Source: an uncultured Bacteroidota bacterium (GTDB lineage Bacteria; Bacteroidota; Bacteroidia; Flavobacteriales; Flavobacteriaceae). Taken from it: 64,000 nucleotides of DNA. The position numbers and the translations under genes are program-made. Shown piece after piece: positions 20,122 to 29,279 of this stretch. Within the stretch, counting starts at the first letter, position 1. Each line of letters starts with the position of its first letter. The notes under the pieces are model-generated. The model was not told the DNA's origin. It ran no database searches and saw only the letters and a list, made by a program, of their open reading frames with translations. The stretch lies in assembly GCA_902587325.1 (NCBI GenBank), contig CACIKV010000002.1:1-64000 (forward strand). The letters are read 5' to 3'.

Positions 20122-21263
20122 TTAGAGTTGCTGATAGATTAAATCATATTGAAGAATATTATTTTTCAAAAAAATTAAGGGAAGTCAAGAAACTTGAACT
20201 GGATGGTAGACCGATAATAAATATGGGTATTGGAAGCCCTGATATTTCTCCTCCAAAAAAAATAATTAAATCTTTAGAGAAATCATTATATCAAAAAAAT
20301 GCCCATCGATATCAAAGTTATAAAGGAACAGATTTGTTAAGAAATTCAATAAAGAGTTTTTACAAAAAAAAATATAATGTCAAATTAAATTCCGAAAAAA
20401 ATATTCTTCCATTACTTGGCTCAAAAGAAGGAATAATGCACATATCTTTAGCATTTTTGAATCCAGGTGATGAAGTTTTAATTCCCGATCCTGGTTACCC
20501 TACTTACACCTCAGTTACAAATATTGTTGGTGCAAAACCAGTTTATTATGATTTAATTCAAGAAAACTCTTGGCTTCCAGACATAAATAAATTAAATCAA
20601 ATGGATTTAACAAAAGTTAAACTTATGTGGATCAATTACCCTAACATGCCAACCGGTGCTGATTTAGATTCTAATAATTTTAATGAGCTTGTTTTATTCG
20701 CCAAAAAAAACAAAATTTTAATAATTAATGATAATCCTTATAGTTTTATATTAAATGATAATCCAAAAAGTATTTTATCCCTAAAAAATTCTATAGATTA
20801 TTGTTTAGAATTAAATTCACTAAGTAAGTCCTTTAATTTATCAGGTTGGAGAGTTGGAATGCTTATTGGCTCAAAAAAAAATATTAATAGTGTTTTAAAA
20901 ATAAAATCAAATATGGACTCAGGAATGTTTTTCGGAATACAAATGGGTGCTGCAGATGCTCTACAATTAGGTGAAAAATGGTTTAAAAAAATTAATAATA
21001 TTTATTATAAAAGAAAAAAACTGGTACACCAAATATGTGATATTTTAAATATTTCATATAATCCAAATTCTGTTGGAATGTTTGTATGGGGAAAAATTAA
21101 TTCCAATAAATCATCTAAAGAAATGACTGACTATTTACTTTATGAAAAAAATATTTTTATTGCTCCAGGTTTTATTTTTGGAAAAAATGGTGAGGGTTAC
21201 ATTCGTTTTTCTCTATGTGTCGATGAAGAGTTAATTATTGAAGCAAAAAAAAGGTTAATATGA
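20118..21263 (+). CDS. Class I/II aminotransferase (probable aromatic amino-acid aminotransferase)
   Basis: INMGIGSPDISPP, LIPDPGYPTYTSVTNIVGAKPVYYDL, INYPNMPTGA, SLSKSFNLSGWRVGMLIG; in pheA-tyrA operon. Confidence 0.92.
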   Translation: MIRVADRLNHIEEYYFSKKLREVKKLELDGRPIINMGIGSPDISPPKKIIKSLEKSLYQKNAHRYQSYKGTDLLRNSIKSFYKKKYNVKLNSEKNILPLLGSKEGIMHISLAFLNPGDEVLIPDPGYPTYTSVTNIVGAKPVYYDLIQENSWLPDINKLNQMDLTKVKLMWINYPNMPTGADLDSNNFNELVLFAKKNKILIINDNPYSFILNDNPKSILSLKNSIDYCLELNSLSKSFNLSGWRVGMLIGSKKNINSVLKIKSNMDSGMFFGIQMGAADALQLGEKWFKKINNIYYKRKKLVHQICDILNISYNPNSVGMFVWGKINSNKSSKEMTDYLLYEKNIFIAPGFIFGKNGEGYIRFSLCVDEELIIEAKKRLI

Positions 21264-22126
21264 AAATTGGTATAATCGGTTTAGGATTAATGGGAGGTTC
21301 GTTTTCATATGGAATAAAAGAACTATTTCCGAATTCAGAAATTTTTGGATTTGATATTTCCAATGATAACTTTAAAATTGCTACTGAACTGGGAATAATT
21401 GATTCGAAGCTTAACATTAATAATATATCTAATTTTAAATTAATTCTTGTTTCTATTCCAGTTGATAAATCGATCGATGTTTTAAAAATTGTTTTAGATA
21501 ATGTATCTGACAAAACACTAGTAATGGATGTTGGCTCAACGAAGAAAAATATATGTTCTAAATTGAAGAATCACCCAAACAGAAAAAATTTTTTAGCAAC
21601 ACACCCAATATCAGGTACTGAAAATAGTGGTCCAAATGCAGCTATAAAAAAATTATATTTCAATATAACCAATATTATTTGTGAGCCTGAATTAACAAGT
21701 CCTGATATATTAAATTTTGCATATAGTTTATTTAGTAAGTTTAATATGAAAATTATTAATATGGACCCAGCCTCACACGATGAACATATTTCATATGTGT
21801 CTCATTTGTCTCACATCACATCATTTATTTTAGCAAAAACAGTTATTCAAAAAGAGGAAAATGAAAAAAATATTTTTGATTTAGCTGGAAGTGGATTTGA
21901 GTCAACTGTGAGGCTAGCTAAAAGCTCTTCCAAAATGTGGGCTCCTATATTTCTTGAGAACAAAGATAATGTTACAGAAGCGTTAGATGAATACATCAAA
22001 AACTTGGATGAATTAAAACAATTGATAGTTAAAAATGATAAAAAATCAATAGTTAATGATTTAAATAATATAAACAGAGTAAAAAAAATCCTTTCAGGTA
22101 TTAATAATAAAAAAAATGAAAAATAA
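21260..22126 (+). CDS. tyrA: Prephenate dehydrogenase
   Basis: MKIGIIGLGLMGGSFSYGIKELFP; VMDVGSTKKNI; FLATHPISGTENSGP; YVSHLSHITSFILA. Confidence 0.95.
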   Translation: MKIGIIGLGLMGGSFSYGIKELFPNSEIFGFDISNDNFKIATELGIIDSKLNINNISNFKLILVSIPVDKSIDVLKIVLDNVSDKTLVMDVGSTKKNICSKLKNHPNRKNFLATHPISGTENSGPNAAIKKLYFNITNIICEPELTSPDILNFAYSLFSKFNMKIINMDPASHDEHISYVSHLSHITSFILAKTVIQKEENEKNIFDLAGSGFESTVRLAKSSSKMWAPIFLENKDNVTEALDEYIKNLDELKQLIVKNDKKSIVNDLNNINRVKKILSGINNKKNEK

Positions 22127-23198
22127 TAAAAAACTTAGAAGCTGGCTTGATAAATTTAATTTAGATCATCCTCTTGTTATCGCTGGTCCGTGCAGTGCAG
22201 AAACTGAAACACAAATGATGGATATTGCAGAGAAATTAAAAGACTCTGATGTGTCAATTTTTAGGGCTGGTATTTGGAAACCTAGAACTAGACCTGGAAT
22301 GTTTGAAGGAGTGGGAGCAATTGGTTTAAAATGGTTAAAAAAAGTCAAGGAAGAGACTCAAATGCTCACTGCTACTGAAGTTGCTAATGCTAATCACGTT
22401 AAACTTGCTCTGGAAAATGATGTTGATGTATTGTGGATTGGAGCCAGATCAACTGTAAGCCCATTCATAGTTCAAGAAATTGCGGATGCACTCAAAGGAA
22501 CAGAGAAGATAGTACTATTGAAAAATCCGGTAAATCCTGATTTGGCTCTATGGTATGGAGGAATTGAAAGACTTTATTCATCAGATATTAAGAATTTAGG
22601 TGTCATTCACAGAGGTTTCTCTACATATTCAAAATCAAAATACAGAAATAACCCAGAATGGCAGATTCCTATTGAACTCCAAAATAAATTCCCAGATCTT
22701 CCATTAATTTGTGATCCCTCTCATATATGTGGAAGAAGAGATTTGCTTCAAGATGTATCACAAACATCTCTTGATTTAAATTTTGATGGATTAATGATCG
22801 AGTCCCATGTGGATCCTGATAATGCGTGGAGTGATGCTGCTCAACAGATAACCCCTAAAGTTTTAATAGGTTTAATGAAAGATTTAAAAATTAGAAAAGG
22901 CACCTTCAAAGAAGAGAGCTATTTGAATAAGTTAGCAAAATATAGGACAAAAATTGATATCGCTGACAATGACATTCTTGAAATATTGTCAAAGCGTATG
23001 ACTATTGCCGATAAAATTGGAAAAATTAAAAAAGAGCAAAATGTAGCCGTATTGCAGTCTAAAAGATGGAATCAAATTTTAGGAAAAATGATTTTAGATG
23101 GAAAAGAAAAAGGATTAAGTGAGGAGTTTGTTTTAAAAATATTTAAAGCTATTCATCAAGAATCAATTAATCATCAAAAGAAAATAATAAATAGTTAA
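22116..23198 (+). CDS. Bifunctional 3-deoxy-7-phosphoheptulonate synthase / chorismate mutase
   Basis: VIAGPCSAETETQMMDIA, FRAGIWKPRTRPGMFEGVG, LICDPSHICGRR; C-terminal AroQ-like KYRTKIDIADNDILEILSKRMTIADKIGKIKKEQNV. Confidence 0.95.
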   Translation: MKNNKKLRSWLDKFNLDHPLVIAGPCSAETETQMMDIAEKLKDSDVSIFRAGIWKPRTRPGMFEGVGAIGLKWLKKVKEETQMLTATEVANANHVKLALENDVDVLWIGARSTVSPFIVQEIADALKGTEKIVLLKNPVNPDLALWYGGIERLYSSDIKNLGVIHRGFSTYSKSKYRNNPEWQIPIELQNKFPDLPLICDPSHICGRRDLLQDVSQTSLDLNFDGLMIESHVDPDNAWSDAAQQITPKVLIGLMKDLKIRKGTFKEESYLNKLAKYRTKIDIADNDILEILSKRMTIADKIGKIKKEQNVAVLQSKRWNQILGKMILDGKEKGLSEEFVLKIFKAIHQESINHQKKIINS

Positions 23199-24115
23199 TG
23201 AAAGGTCTGGTTTATAAATCAACAGGTAGCTCTTATAGAATTAAACTACAAGATGAAACTTTTGTTGATTGTAAACTTTCTGGAAAATTTAGGATTGATA
23301 ATATAAATTCAACAAATCCAATTTGTGTTGGAGATGAAGTTTTAGTAAAAAAAAGTAATTCCTCAGGAAACGTTATAAACAAATTATTTGAGAGAAAAAA
23401 TTATGTTATTAGAAAATCTGTAAAATTATCTAAACAGTTTCATATTATAGCTTCAAATATTAATATGTGTTTTTTAATTATTACCCCAAAAAATCCAGTT
23501 ACTTCAACTATGTTCATCGATCGCTTTTTAGCATCTACTCTTGCTTATCAAATTGATACTACAATAGTATTTAATAAAATTGATAATTATGATGACGAAT
23601 CTAAAGAAACTGCGAATAAATTAAAAGACATATATATAAATGCAGGTTATAATGTAATTTCGGTTTCTGCTAAGAAAAAAGTTAATATAGATATTTTAAA
23701 AAAAGCCATGACCGGAAATGTTTGTGTTTTTTCCGGTCACAGTGGTGTTGGTAAGTCTACTTTGATTAATTCACTTGATCCTAAAATCAATATTAAAACT
23801 CTACCAATTTCGGATTCTAATTTGACCGGACAACATACTACAACTTTTTCTGAAATGTATGATTTAAATTTTGATTCAAAAATTATTGACACACCTGGTA
23901 TTAAAGGCTTTGGACTTTACAATGTTAATAAATATGAATTAAAAGATTTTTTTAAGGAATTTTCTACAATAAGTTCATGCAAATTTAATAATTGTTTACA
24001 CTATCATGAACCTGGTTGTGAGGTGATTAAAGCTGTAGAAAATGGAAAAATTTCAAAATCTAGATATGACAATTATATTACAATGCTACTAGAAATAGAA
24101 AATAATTTTAGATAG
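23198..24115 (+). CDS. rsgA: Ribosome small subunit-dependent GTPase RsgA
   Basis: Circularly permuted GTPase motifs: VFNKID, FSGHSGVGKSTLINSL, DTPGIKGFG; Zn-site CKFNNCLHYHEPGCEV. Confidence 0.95.
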   Translation: MKGLVYKSTGSSYRIKLQDETFVDCKLSGKFRIDNINSTNPICVGDEVLVKKSNSSGNVINKLFERKNYVIRKSVKLSKQFHIIASNINMCFLIITPKNPVTSTMFIDRFLASTLAYQIDTTIVFNKIDNYDDESKETANKLKDIYINAGYNVISVSAKKKVNIDILKKAMTGNVCVFSGHSGVGKSTLINSLDPKINIKTLPISDSNLTGQHTTTFSEMYDLNFDSKIIDTPGIKGFGLYNVNKYELKDFFKEFSTISSCKFNNCLHYHEPGCEVIKAVENGKISKSRYDNYITMLLEIENNFR

Positions 24116-24568
24116 ATGAAAGCAGTGATTCAAAGGGTTAATTACTCTAAATTAAAAATTGGTGGTGAAGTACACAGCGAAATTGAAAAGGGTTTAATGA
24201 TTCTACTTGGGATTACTCATAATGATACAATTAATGATATTAGATGGTTATCAAATAAAATTATTAATCTTAGAATATTTAATGATGGTGATGGAATAAT
24301 GAATTATTCTGTAAAAGATATCAATGGTGACATTCAAGTTGTAAGTCAATTTACTTTACATGCACAAACAAAAAAAGGTAATAGACCTTCATATATTGAA
24401 GCTGCAAAAGGAGAAGTTGCTGAAAACTATTATAATTTATTTGTGGATGAAATGACAAATATGTTCAATAAAAAAATAAAAACAGGTAAATTTGGCTCTG
24501 ATATGCAGATTGATTTTGAAAATGATGGTCCGGTTACAATTATAATTGATTCAAAGAAAAAAGTCTAA
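24116..24568 (+). CDS. dtd: D-aminoacyl-tRNA deacylase
   Basis: MKAVIQRVNYSKLKIGG; VVSQFTLHAQTKKGNRPSYIEAA; FGSDMQIDFENDGPVTIIIDS. Confidence 0.96.
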   Translation: MKAVIQRVNYSKLKIGGEVHSEIEKGLMILLGITHNDTINDIRWLSNKIINLRIFNDGDGIMNYSVKDINGDIQVVSQFTLHAQTKKGNRPSYIEAAKGEVAENYYNLFVDEMTNMFNKKIKTGKFGSDMQIDFENDGPVTIIIDSKKKV

Positions 24569-24569
24569 T

Positions 24570-24896
24570 ATGGAATTAAATATTTTACAAAAAAAAGTTG
24601 ATGATTGGATTAAAAAGTATGGTGTAAGATACTTTAATGAGCTTACTAATATGGCTCAACTAACTGAAGAGGTTGGTGAAGTTGCACGAATTATATCAAG
24701 AGTTTATGGTGAGCAATCTCCAAAAAAAAATGAAAAAATTAATGATTTGGGAGAAGAGTTAGCAGATGTTTTATTTGTATTGATTTGTCTTGCAAATCAA
24801 ACTGAGGTCGATCTAGAAAAAGCTTTTGATGAAAAACTAAAAAAGAAAACAAAAAGAGATATAGATAGGCATCTATCCAATGATAAATTAAAATGA
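24570..24896 (+). CDS. MazG-like nucleotide pyrophosphohydrolase
   Basis: MAQLTEEVGEVARIISRVYGEQ...LGEELADVLFVLICLANQTEVDLEKAFDEKLKKK; start reset to ATG 24570. Confidence 0.9.
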   Translation: MELNILQKKVDDWIKKYGVRYFNELTNMAQLTEEVGEVARIISRVYGEQSPKKNEKINDLGEELADVLFVLICLANQTEVDLEKAFDEKLKKKTKRDIDRHLSNDKLK

Positions 24897-26128
24897 AAAA
24901 AATTCAGATAAAACCATCTGATTTATTAAAAAACTCAAGCATTAAAATCTCAGGCTCAAAAAGTGAGTCAAATAGAATTTTAATTTTAAACTCAATATAT
25001 AAAAATATTAAAGTTAGTAACCTTTCAAACTCAGATGATACCATTTTGCTTAAAAGTGCACTTGATAATCTAAATGAAAAAATTGACATTCATCATGCAG
25101 GTACTGCCATGAGATTCCTAACCGCATATCTATCAACAGTAGAGGGTAAAAGGTTCATACTAACTGGATCTAAAAGAATGAAAGAAAGACCTATTGGTAT
25201 TCTAGTTGAAGCATTAAAAGATCTGGGTTTTAAAATTAATTATTTGGAAAAAAATGGTTTTCCTCCGTTAAAAATTTCTGGAAATAAAAGTAAAATATCA
25301 AATATAAGTATTGATTCAAATGTTAGTAGTCAATTTATTAGTGCTTTAATTCTCATAGCACCCACTTTAGAAAATGGTTTAAAAATTAAACTTGAGGGTA
25401 AAATTGTTTCAAAGCCATACTTAAATTTGACTTTAAATGTTCTAAAAAAAATAGGAATTTCATATTCATTTAAAAAAAATATAATAGAAATTAAAAATGT
25501 AAAAAAAATAAGAAATAATGATTATTTAATAGAATCTGATTGGACCTCTTTATCTTATTTTTATTCAATTGTAGCAGTAAATAAAAAAATAAATATCAAA
25601 CTAAATAATTTTTTTAAAGATTCATTTCAAGGTGACAGTATTTTGAATAAGATTTTTATTGATCTAGGAGTTAAAACAAAATTTTTAAATGCAAGCGAAA
25701 TACTATTGTCTCCAATAAAAAAATATAAAAAACCAAATAATTTGTCACTAAATTTGATTGATTCACCTGATCTTGCTCAAACAATTGCAGTGACATGTTT
25801 GGCCATGAAGATCCCTGTTGAAATAACTGGTTTACAAACTTTAAAAATAAAAGAAACTGACAGAATCTTGGCGTTAAACAATGAACTTACAAAGTTTGGA
25901 GCAAAAATTAAATATGATGATTCAAGTATTGTTATTTATCCTCCAAAAGAAATTAAGAAAAATATTAATATAGACACATATAATGATCATCGAATGGCTC
26001 TATCTGTAGCACCTTTGGGTTTAATTGTCCCAATAACTATAAATGATCCAGATGTAATATCAAAATCGTTTCCTGAATATTGGAATAATCTTTCTCAATT
26101 AGGATTTAATTTAAAAAATTTAAATTAA
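24893..26128 (+). CDS. aroA: 3-phosphoshikimate 1-carboxyvinyltransferase (EPSP synthase)
   Basis: KISGSKSESNRILIL; HHAGTAMRFLTAYLS; GSKRMKERPI; LKIKETDRILALNNEL; YNDHRMALSVAPLGL. Confidence 0.95.
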   Translation: MKKIQIKPSDLLKNSSIKISGSKSESNRILILNSIYKNIKVSNLSNSDDTILLKSALDNLNEKIDIHHAGTAMRFLTAYLSTVEGKRFILTGSKRMKERPIGILVEALKDLGFKINYLEKNGFPPLKISGNKSKISNISIDSNVSSQFISALILIAPTLENGLKIKLEGKIVSKPYLNLTLNVLKKIGISYSFKKNIIEIKNVKKIRNNDYLIESDWTSLSYFYSIVAVNKKINIKLNNFFKDSFQGDSILNKIFIDLGVKTKFLNASEILLSPIKKYKKPNNLSLNLIDSPDLAQTIAVTCLAMKIPVEITGLQTLKIKETDRILALNNELTKFGAKIKYDDSSIVIYPPKEIKKNINIDTYNDHRMALSVAPLGLIVPITINDPDVISKSFPEYWNNLSQLGFNLKNLN

Positions 26129-26164
26129 ATCCAATTTTACTTGACATCCCCTGTTCTCTGAATG

Positions 26165-26172
26165 TATATTTG
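26165..26172 (+). promoter_or_regulatory. Putative -7 element (TATATTTG) for queA-rlmN
   Basis: Matches TAnnTTTG; TTGAC-like -33 at 26141; 18 nt before queA ATG. Confidence 0.55.
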
Positions 26173-26189
26173 CCAAATTAATATATAAT

Positions 26190-27239
26190 ATGAAACTATC
26201 TAATTTTAATTATGACCTCCCAAAAGAATTATTAGCAGAATACCCTTCTGATCAAAGAGATGAATCAAAATTGATGATTTTAAACAGAGATACCCAAAAA
26301 ATTGAACACAAATTATTCAAAGATATAATTGATTATTTCGATGATGGTGATGTATTTGTCCTAAATGATACAAAAGTTTTTCCTGCAAGATTAATGGGCA
26401 ATAAAGAAAAAACAGGTGCTAGGATTGAAGTTTTTCTTTTAAGAGAACTTAGTAGAGATCAGAGATTGTGGGATGTTCTTGTAGATCCTGCTAGAAAAAT
26501 TAGAATTGGTAATAAACTATATTTTGGTGATGATGATAGTTTAGTTGCAGAAGTTATTGATAATACCACATCGAGAGGAAGAACCTTGAGATTTCTATAT
26601 GATGGATCATATGACGAATTTCGAGAAAAATTACTTGAATTAGGTCAAACTCCTCTTCCAAAATATATTAAAAGAGATGAGGAAGATTTTGACAAAGAAA
26701 GATATCAAACTATTTATGCAAAGAATGAAGGAGCTGTGGCAGCTCCTACTGCTGGATTACATTTTTCTAAGCATCTTTTAAAGAGACTACAAATTAAGGG
26801 TGTTAATCTATCTGAGTTGACACTACATGTTGGTTTAGGCACCTTCAACCCTGTTGAAGTTGAAGATCTTTCTAAACATAAAATGGATTCTGAGGAGTTG
26901 TTCATTAATCAATCAGCTGTTGATATTGTAAATCAAGCTAAACTGAATAAGAAAAAAGTTTGTGCTGTTGGTACTACAGTTATGAGAGGTTTGGAATCTT
27001 CGGTTTCATCAATTGGAACTTTAAATCCATATATAGGTTGGACACACAAGTTTATTTTTCCGCCATACGATTTCAATATAGCAAATTCATTAATAACAAA
27101 CTTTCATATGCCAAAATCAACTTTATTAATGATGGTTTCTGCTTTTGCAGGTCATGATTTTATGATGGATGCATACCAAGAAGCAATCAAGAAGAAATAT
27201 AGATTTTACTCCTATGGAGATGCTATGTTAATTATTTAG
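26190..27239 (+). CDS. queA: S-adenosylmethionine:tRNA ribosyltransferase-isomerase
   Basis: [88 protein letters not shown]. Confidence 0.97.
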   Translation: MKLSNFNYDLPKELLAEYPSDQRDESKLMILNRDTQKIEHKLFKDIIDYFDDGDVFVLNDTKVFPARLMGNKEKTGARIEVFLLRELSRDQRLWDVLVDPARKIRIGNKLYFGDDDSLVAEVIDNTTSRGRTLRFLYDGSYDEFREKLLELGQTPLPKYIKRDEEDFDKERYQTIYAKNEGAVAAPTAGLHFSKHLLKRLQIKGVNLSELTLHVGLGTFNPVEVEDLSKHKMDSEELFINQSAVDIVNQAKLNKKKVCAVGTTVMRGLESSVSSIGTLNPYIGWTHKFIFPPYDFNIANSLITNFHMPKSTLLMMVSAFAGHDFMMDAYQEAIKKKYRFYSYGDAMLII

Positions 27240-27240
27240 G

Positions 27241-28281
27241 ATGTCAAATGAGAATGATGATATTCGTTCGATTAGTTTTGATAAACTAAATAACTTTATT
27301 CAAAAGAATAACTTTCCGTCATACAGATCTAATCAGATTTTCAACTGGATTAATAAATCCACACTTAGAAGTTTCGATGACATGACAAACATTCCTAAAA
27401 GTTTAGTTAAACTTTTGAAAGAAAACTTTGTAATTAATATTACAAATATATTATCAAAACAGGTTAGTAATGATTCAACAATTAAATTTGCTATTAAACT
27501 TCATGATAATTTAGTTGTTGAATCAGTTTTGATTCCGTCAGGAAATAGAGTAACAGCATGTGTTTCAAGCCAGGTGGGATGTAGCCTTGATTGTGGATTC
27601 TGTGCAACATCAAAGCTTTTGAGGATGAGGAATCTGCACTCTTATGAAATTTTTGATCAAATAATGATTTTAAATTCACAATCTCTTAAAAATTATTCAT
27701 TACCTATTTCAAATATTGTATTTATGGGTATGGGAGAGCCTCTACTTAATTATAAAAATGTAATAGAAGCTATAAAATTAATAACTAGTGAAGATGGAAT
27801 CAAAATTTCAAATAAAAAAATAACCTTATCTACTTCTGGAATCTCAAAGATGATTATAAAAATGTCTGATGATAATATTAAATTCAATCTTGCTGTTTCA
27901 CTACACTCTGCTGTTGAAGAGACTAGGAATATGATTATGCCTTTTTCAAAATCCTTTCCTTTAGATAAATTAATTAATAGTCTTGATTATTGGTATAAAA
28001 AAACAAAAAGAAAAGTGACTTTTGAATATTTAATATGGAAAGGAATTAACGATGATTTAGAGCACATTGAAGCTTTAGTAAAAATTTGTAAAAGAATTCC
28101 CTCTAAAGTTAATTTAATTGAATACAATAGTATTGATAGTCCTACATTCAAAAAAGCTGATGATTTTTGGGTAGATAATTACCTAAAAATTTTGAAGAAA
28201 AATAAAATTCCGGTTTCTGTTAGAAGATCAAGAGGTAAAGATATCAATGCAGCTTGTGGTCAATTGGCAAATAAACATTAA
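27241..28281 (+). CDS. rlmN: 23S rRNA/tRNA adenine C2-methyltransferase
   Basis: Radical SAM CGFCATSK within CVSSQVGCSLDCGFCATSKL; FMGMGEPLLNYKNV; ACGQLANKH. Confidence 0.97.
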   Translation: MSNENDDIRSISFDKLNNFIQKNNFPSYRSNQIFNWINKSTLRSFDDMTNIPKSLVKLLKENFVINITNILSKQVSNDSTIKFAIKLHDNLVVESVLIPSGNRVTACVSSQVGCSLDCGFCATSKLLRMRNLHSYEIFDQIMILNSQSLKNYSLPISNIVFMGMGEPLLNYKNVIEAIKLITSEDGIKISNKKITLSTSGISKMIIKMSDDNIKFNLAVSLHSAVEETRNMIMPFSKSFPLDKLINSLDYWYKKTKRKVTFEYLIWKGINDDLEHIEALVKICKRIPSKVNLIEYNSIDSPTFKKADDFWVDNYLKILKKNKIPVSVRRSRGKDINAACGQLANKH

Positions 28282-28292
28282 TTTAACTAATA

Positions 28293-29270
28293 GTGAAAAA
28301 GGTATTTAAAATTAGAGAACCTATTTCTCATGAAATGGAAATTTTTGAAGAAAAATTTTCCAGTTTAATGTTGACAAAAGTACCTTTATTAAATAGGATT
28401 ACGCATTATATAATAAAAAGAAAAGGGAAGCAAATGAGACCTATGCTTATCTTTTTATGCTCTAAACTTTTATCAAATGGTAATGTTAATGATAAAGTTT
28501 ACAGAGGAGCATCTGTTATTGAATTAATACATACAGCTACATTAATTCATGATGATGTTGTTGATGATAGTAAGAGAAGAAGGGGTTTTTTTTCAATAAA
28601 TGCAATATGGAAAAATAAAATAGCTGTTTTGGTTGGGGATTTCTTACTTTCAAAAGGAATGCTTTTATGCATTGAAAATAAAGATTTTGATTTATTAGAA
28701 ATTATTTCAGATTCTGTTAAAAATATGAGTGAGGGAGAGCTTCTTCAAATTGAAAAAGCCAAAAAATTAGATATTGAGGAAGATATTTATTTTGAGATAA
28801 TTACTAAAAAAACAGCATCACTAATAAGTTCTTGTTGTAAAATTGCTGCTGCTGGAATTGGTAGTCTAGATAAAGAAAAAAAAATGATTGGAGAGCTAGG
28901 AGTTTCAATTGGCATTGCTTTTCAAATAAAAGATGATTTATTCGATTACGGAAAAAAGAAAATAGGTAAGCCAAGAGGAATTGATATTAGAGAAAAAAAA
29001 TTGACATTACCATTAATATATTCAATTAATAAATCTGATAAAACAAAAAAGAGATGGCTAATAAGTTCAATAAAAAAAAACAGTAAAGACAAGAAGGTTG
29101 TTAATCAAATAATCGATTATGTAAAGCATACAGGGGGGTTAGATTATTCTATAAAAAAGATGAATGAATACCACAAAAAAGCTCTAGTTATATTAGAAAA
29201 ATTTCCAAAAAATAAATATAATGATGCTTTAAAAGAAATGATTCATTATGTTATTGAAAGAGATTATTAA
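28293..29270 (+). CDS. Polyprenyl synthetase family protein (GTG start)
   Basis: LIHDDVVDDSKRRRG (DDxxD) and IAFQIKDDLFDYG (second Asp motif). Confidence 0.95.
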   Translation: MKKVFKIREPISHEMEIFEEKFSSLMLTKVPLLNRITHYIIKRKGKQMRPMLIFLCSKLLSNGNVNDKVYRGASVIELIHTATLIHDDVVDDSKRRRGFFSINAIWKNKIAVLVGDFLLSKGMLLCIENKDFDLLEIISDSVKNMSEGELLQIEKAKKLDIEEDIYFEIITKKTASLISSCCKIAAAGIGSLDKEKKMIGELGVSIGIAFQIKDDLFDYGKKKIGKPRGIDIREKKLTLPLIYSINKSDKTKKRWLISSIKKNSKDKKVVNQIIDYVKHTGGLDYSIKKMNEYHKKALVILEKFPKNKYNDALKEMIHYVIERDY

Positions 29271-29279
29271 ATTTATATT

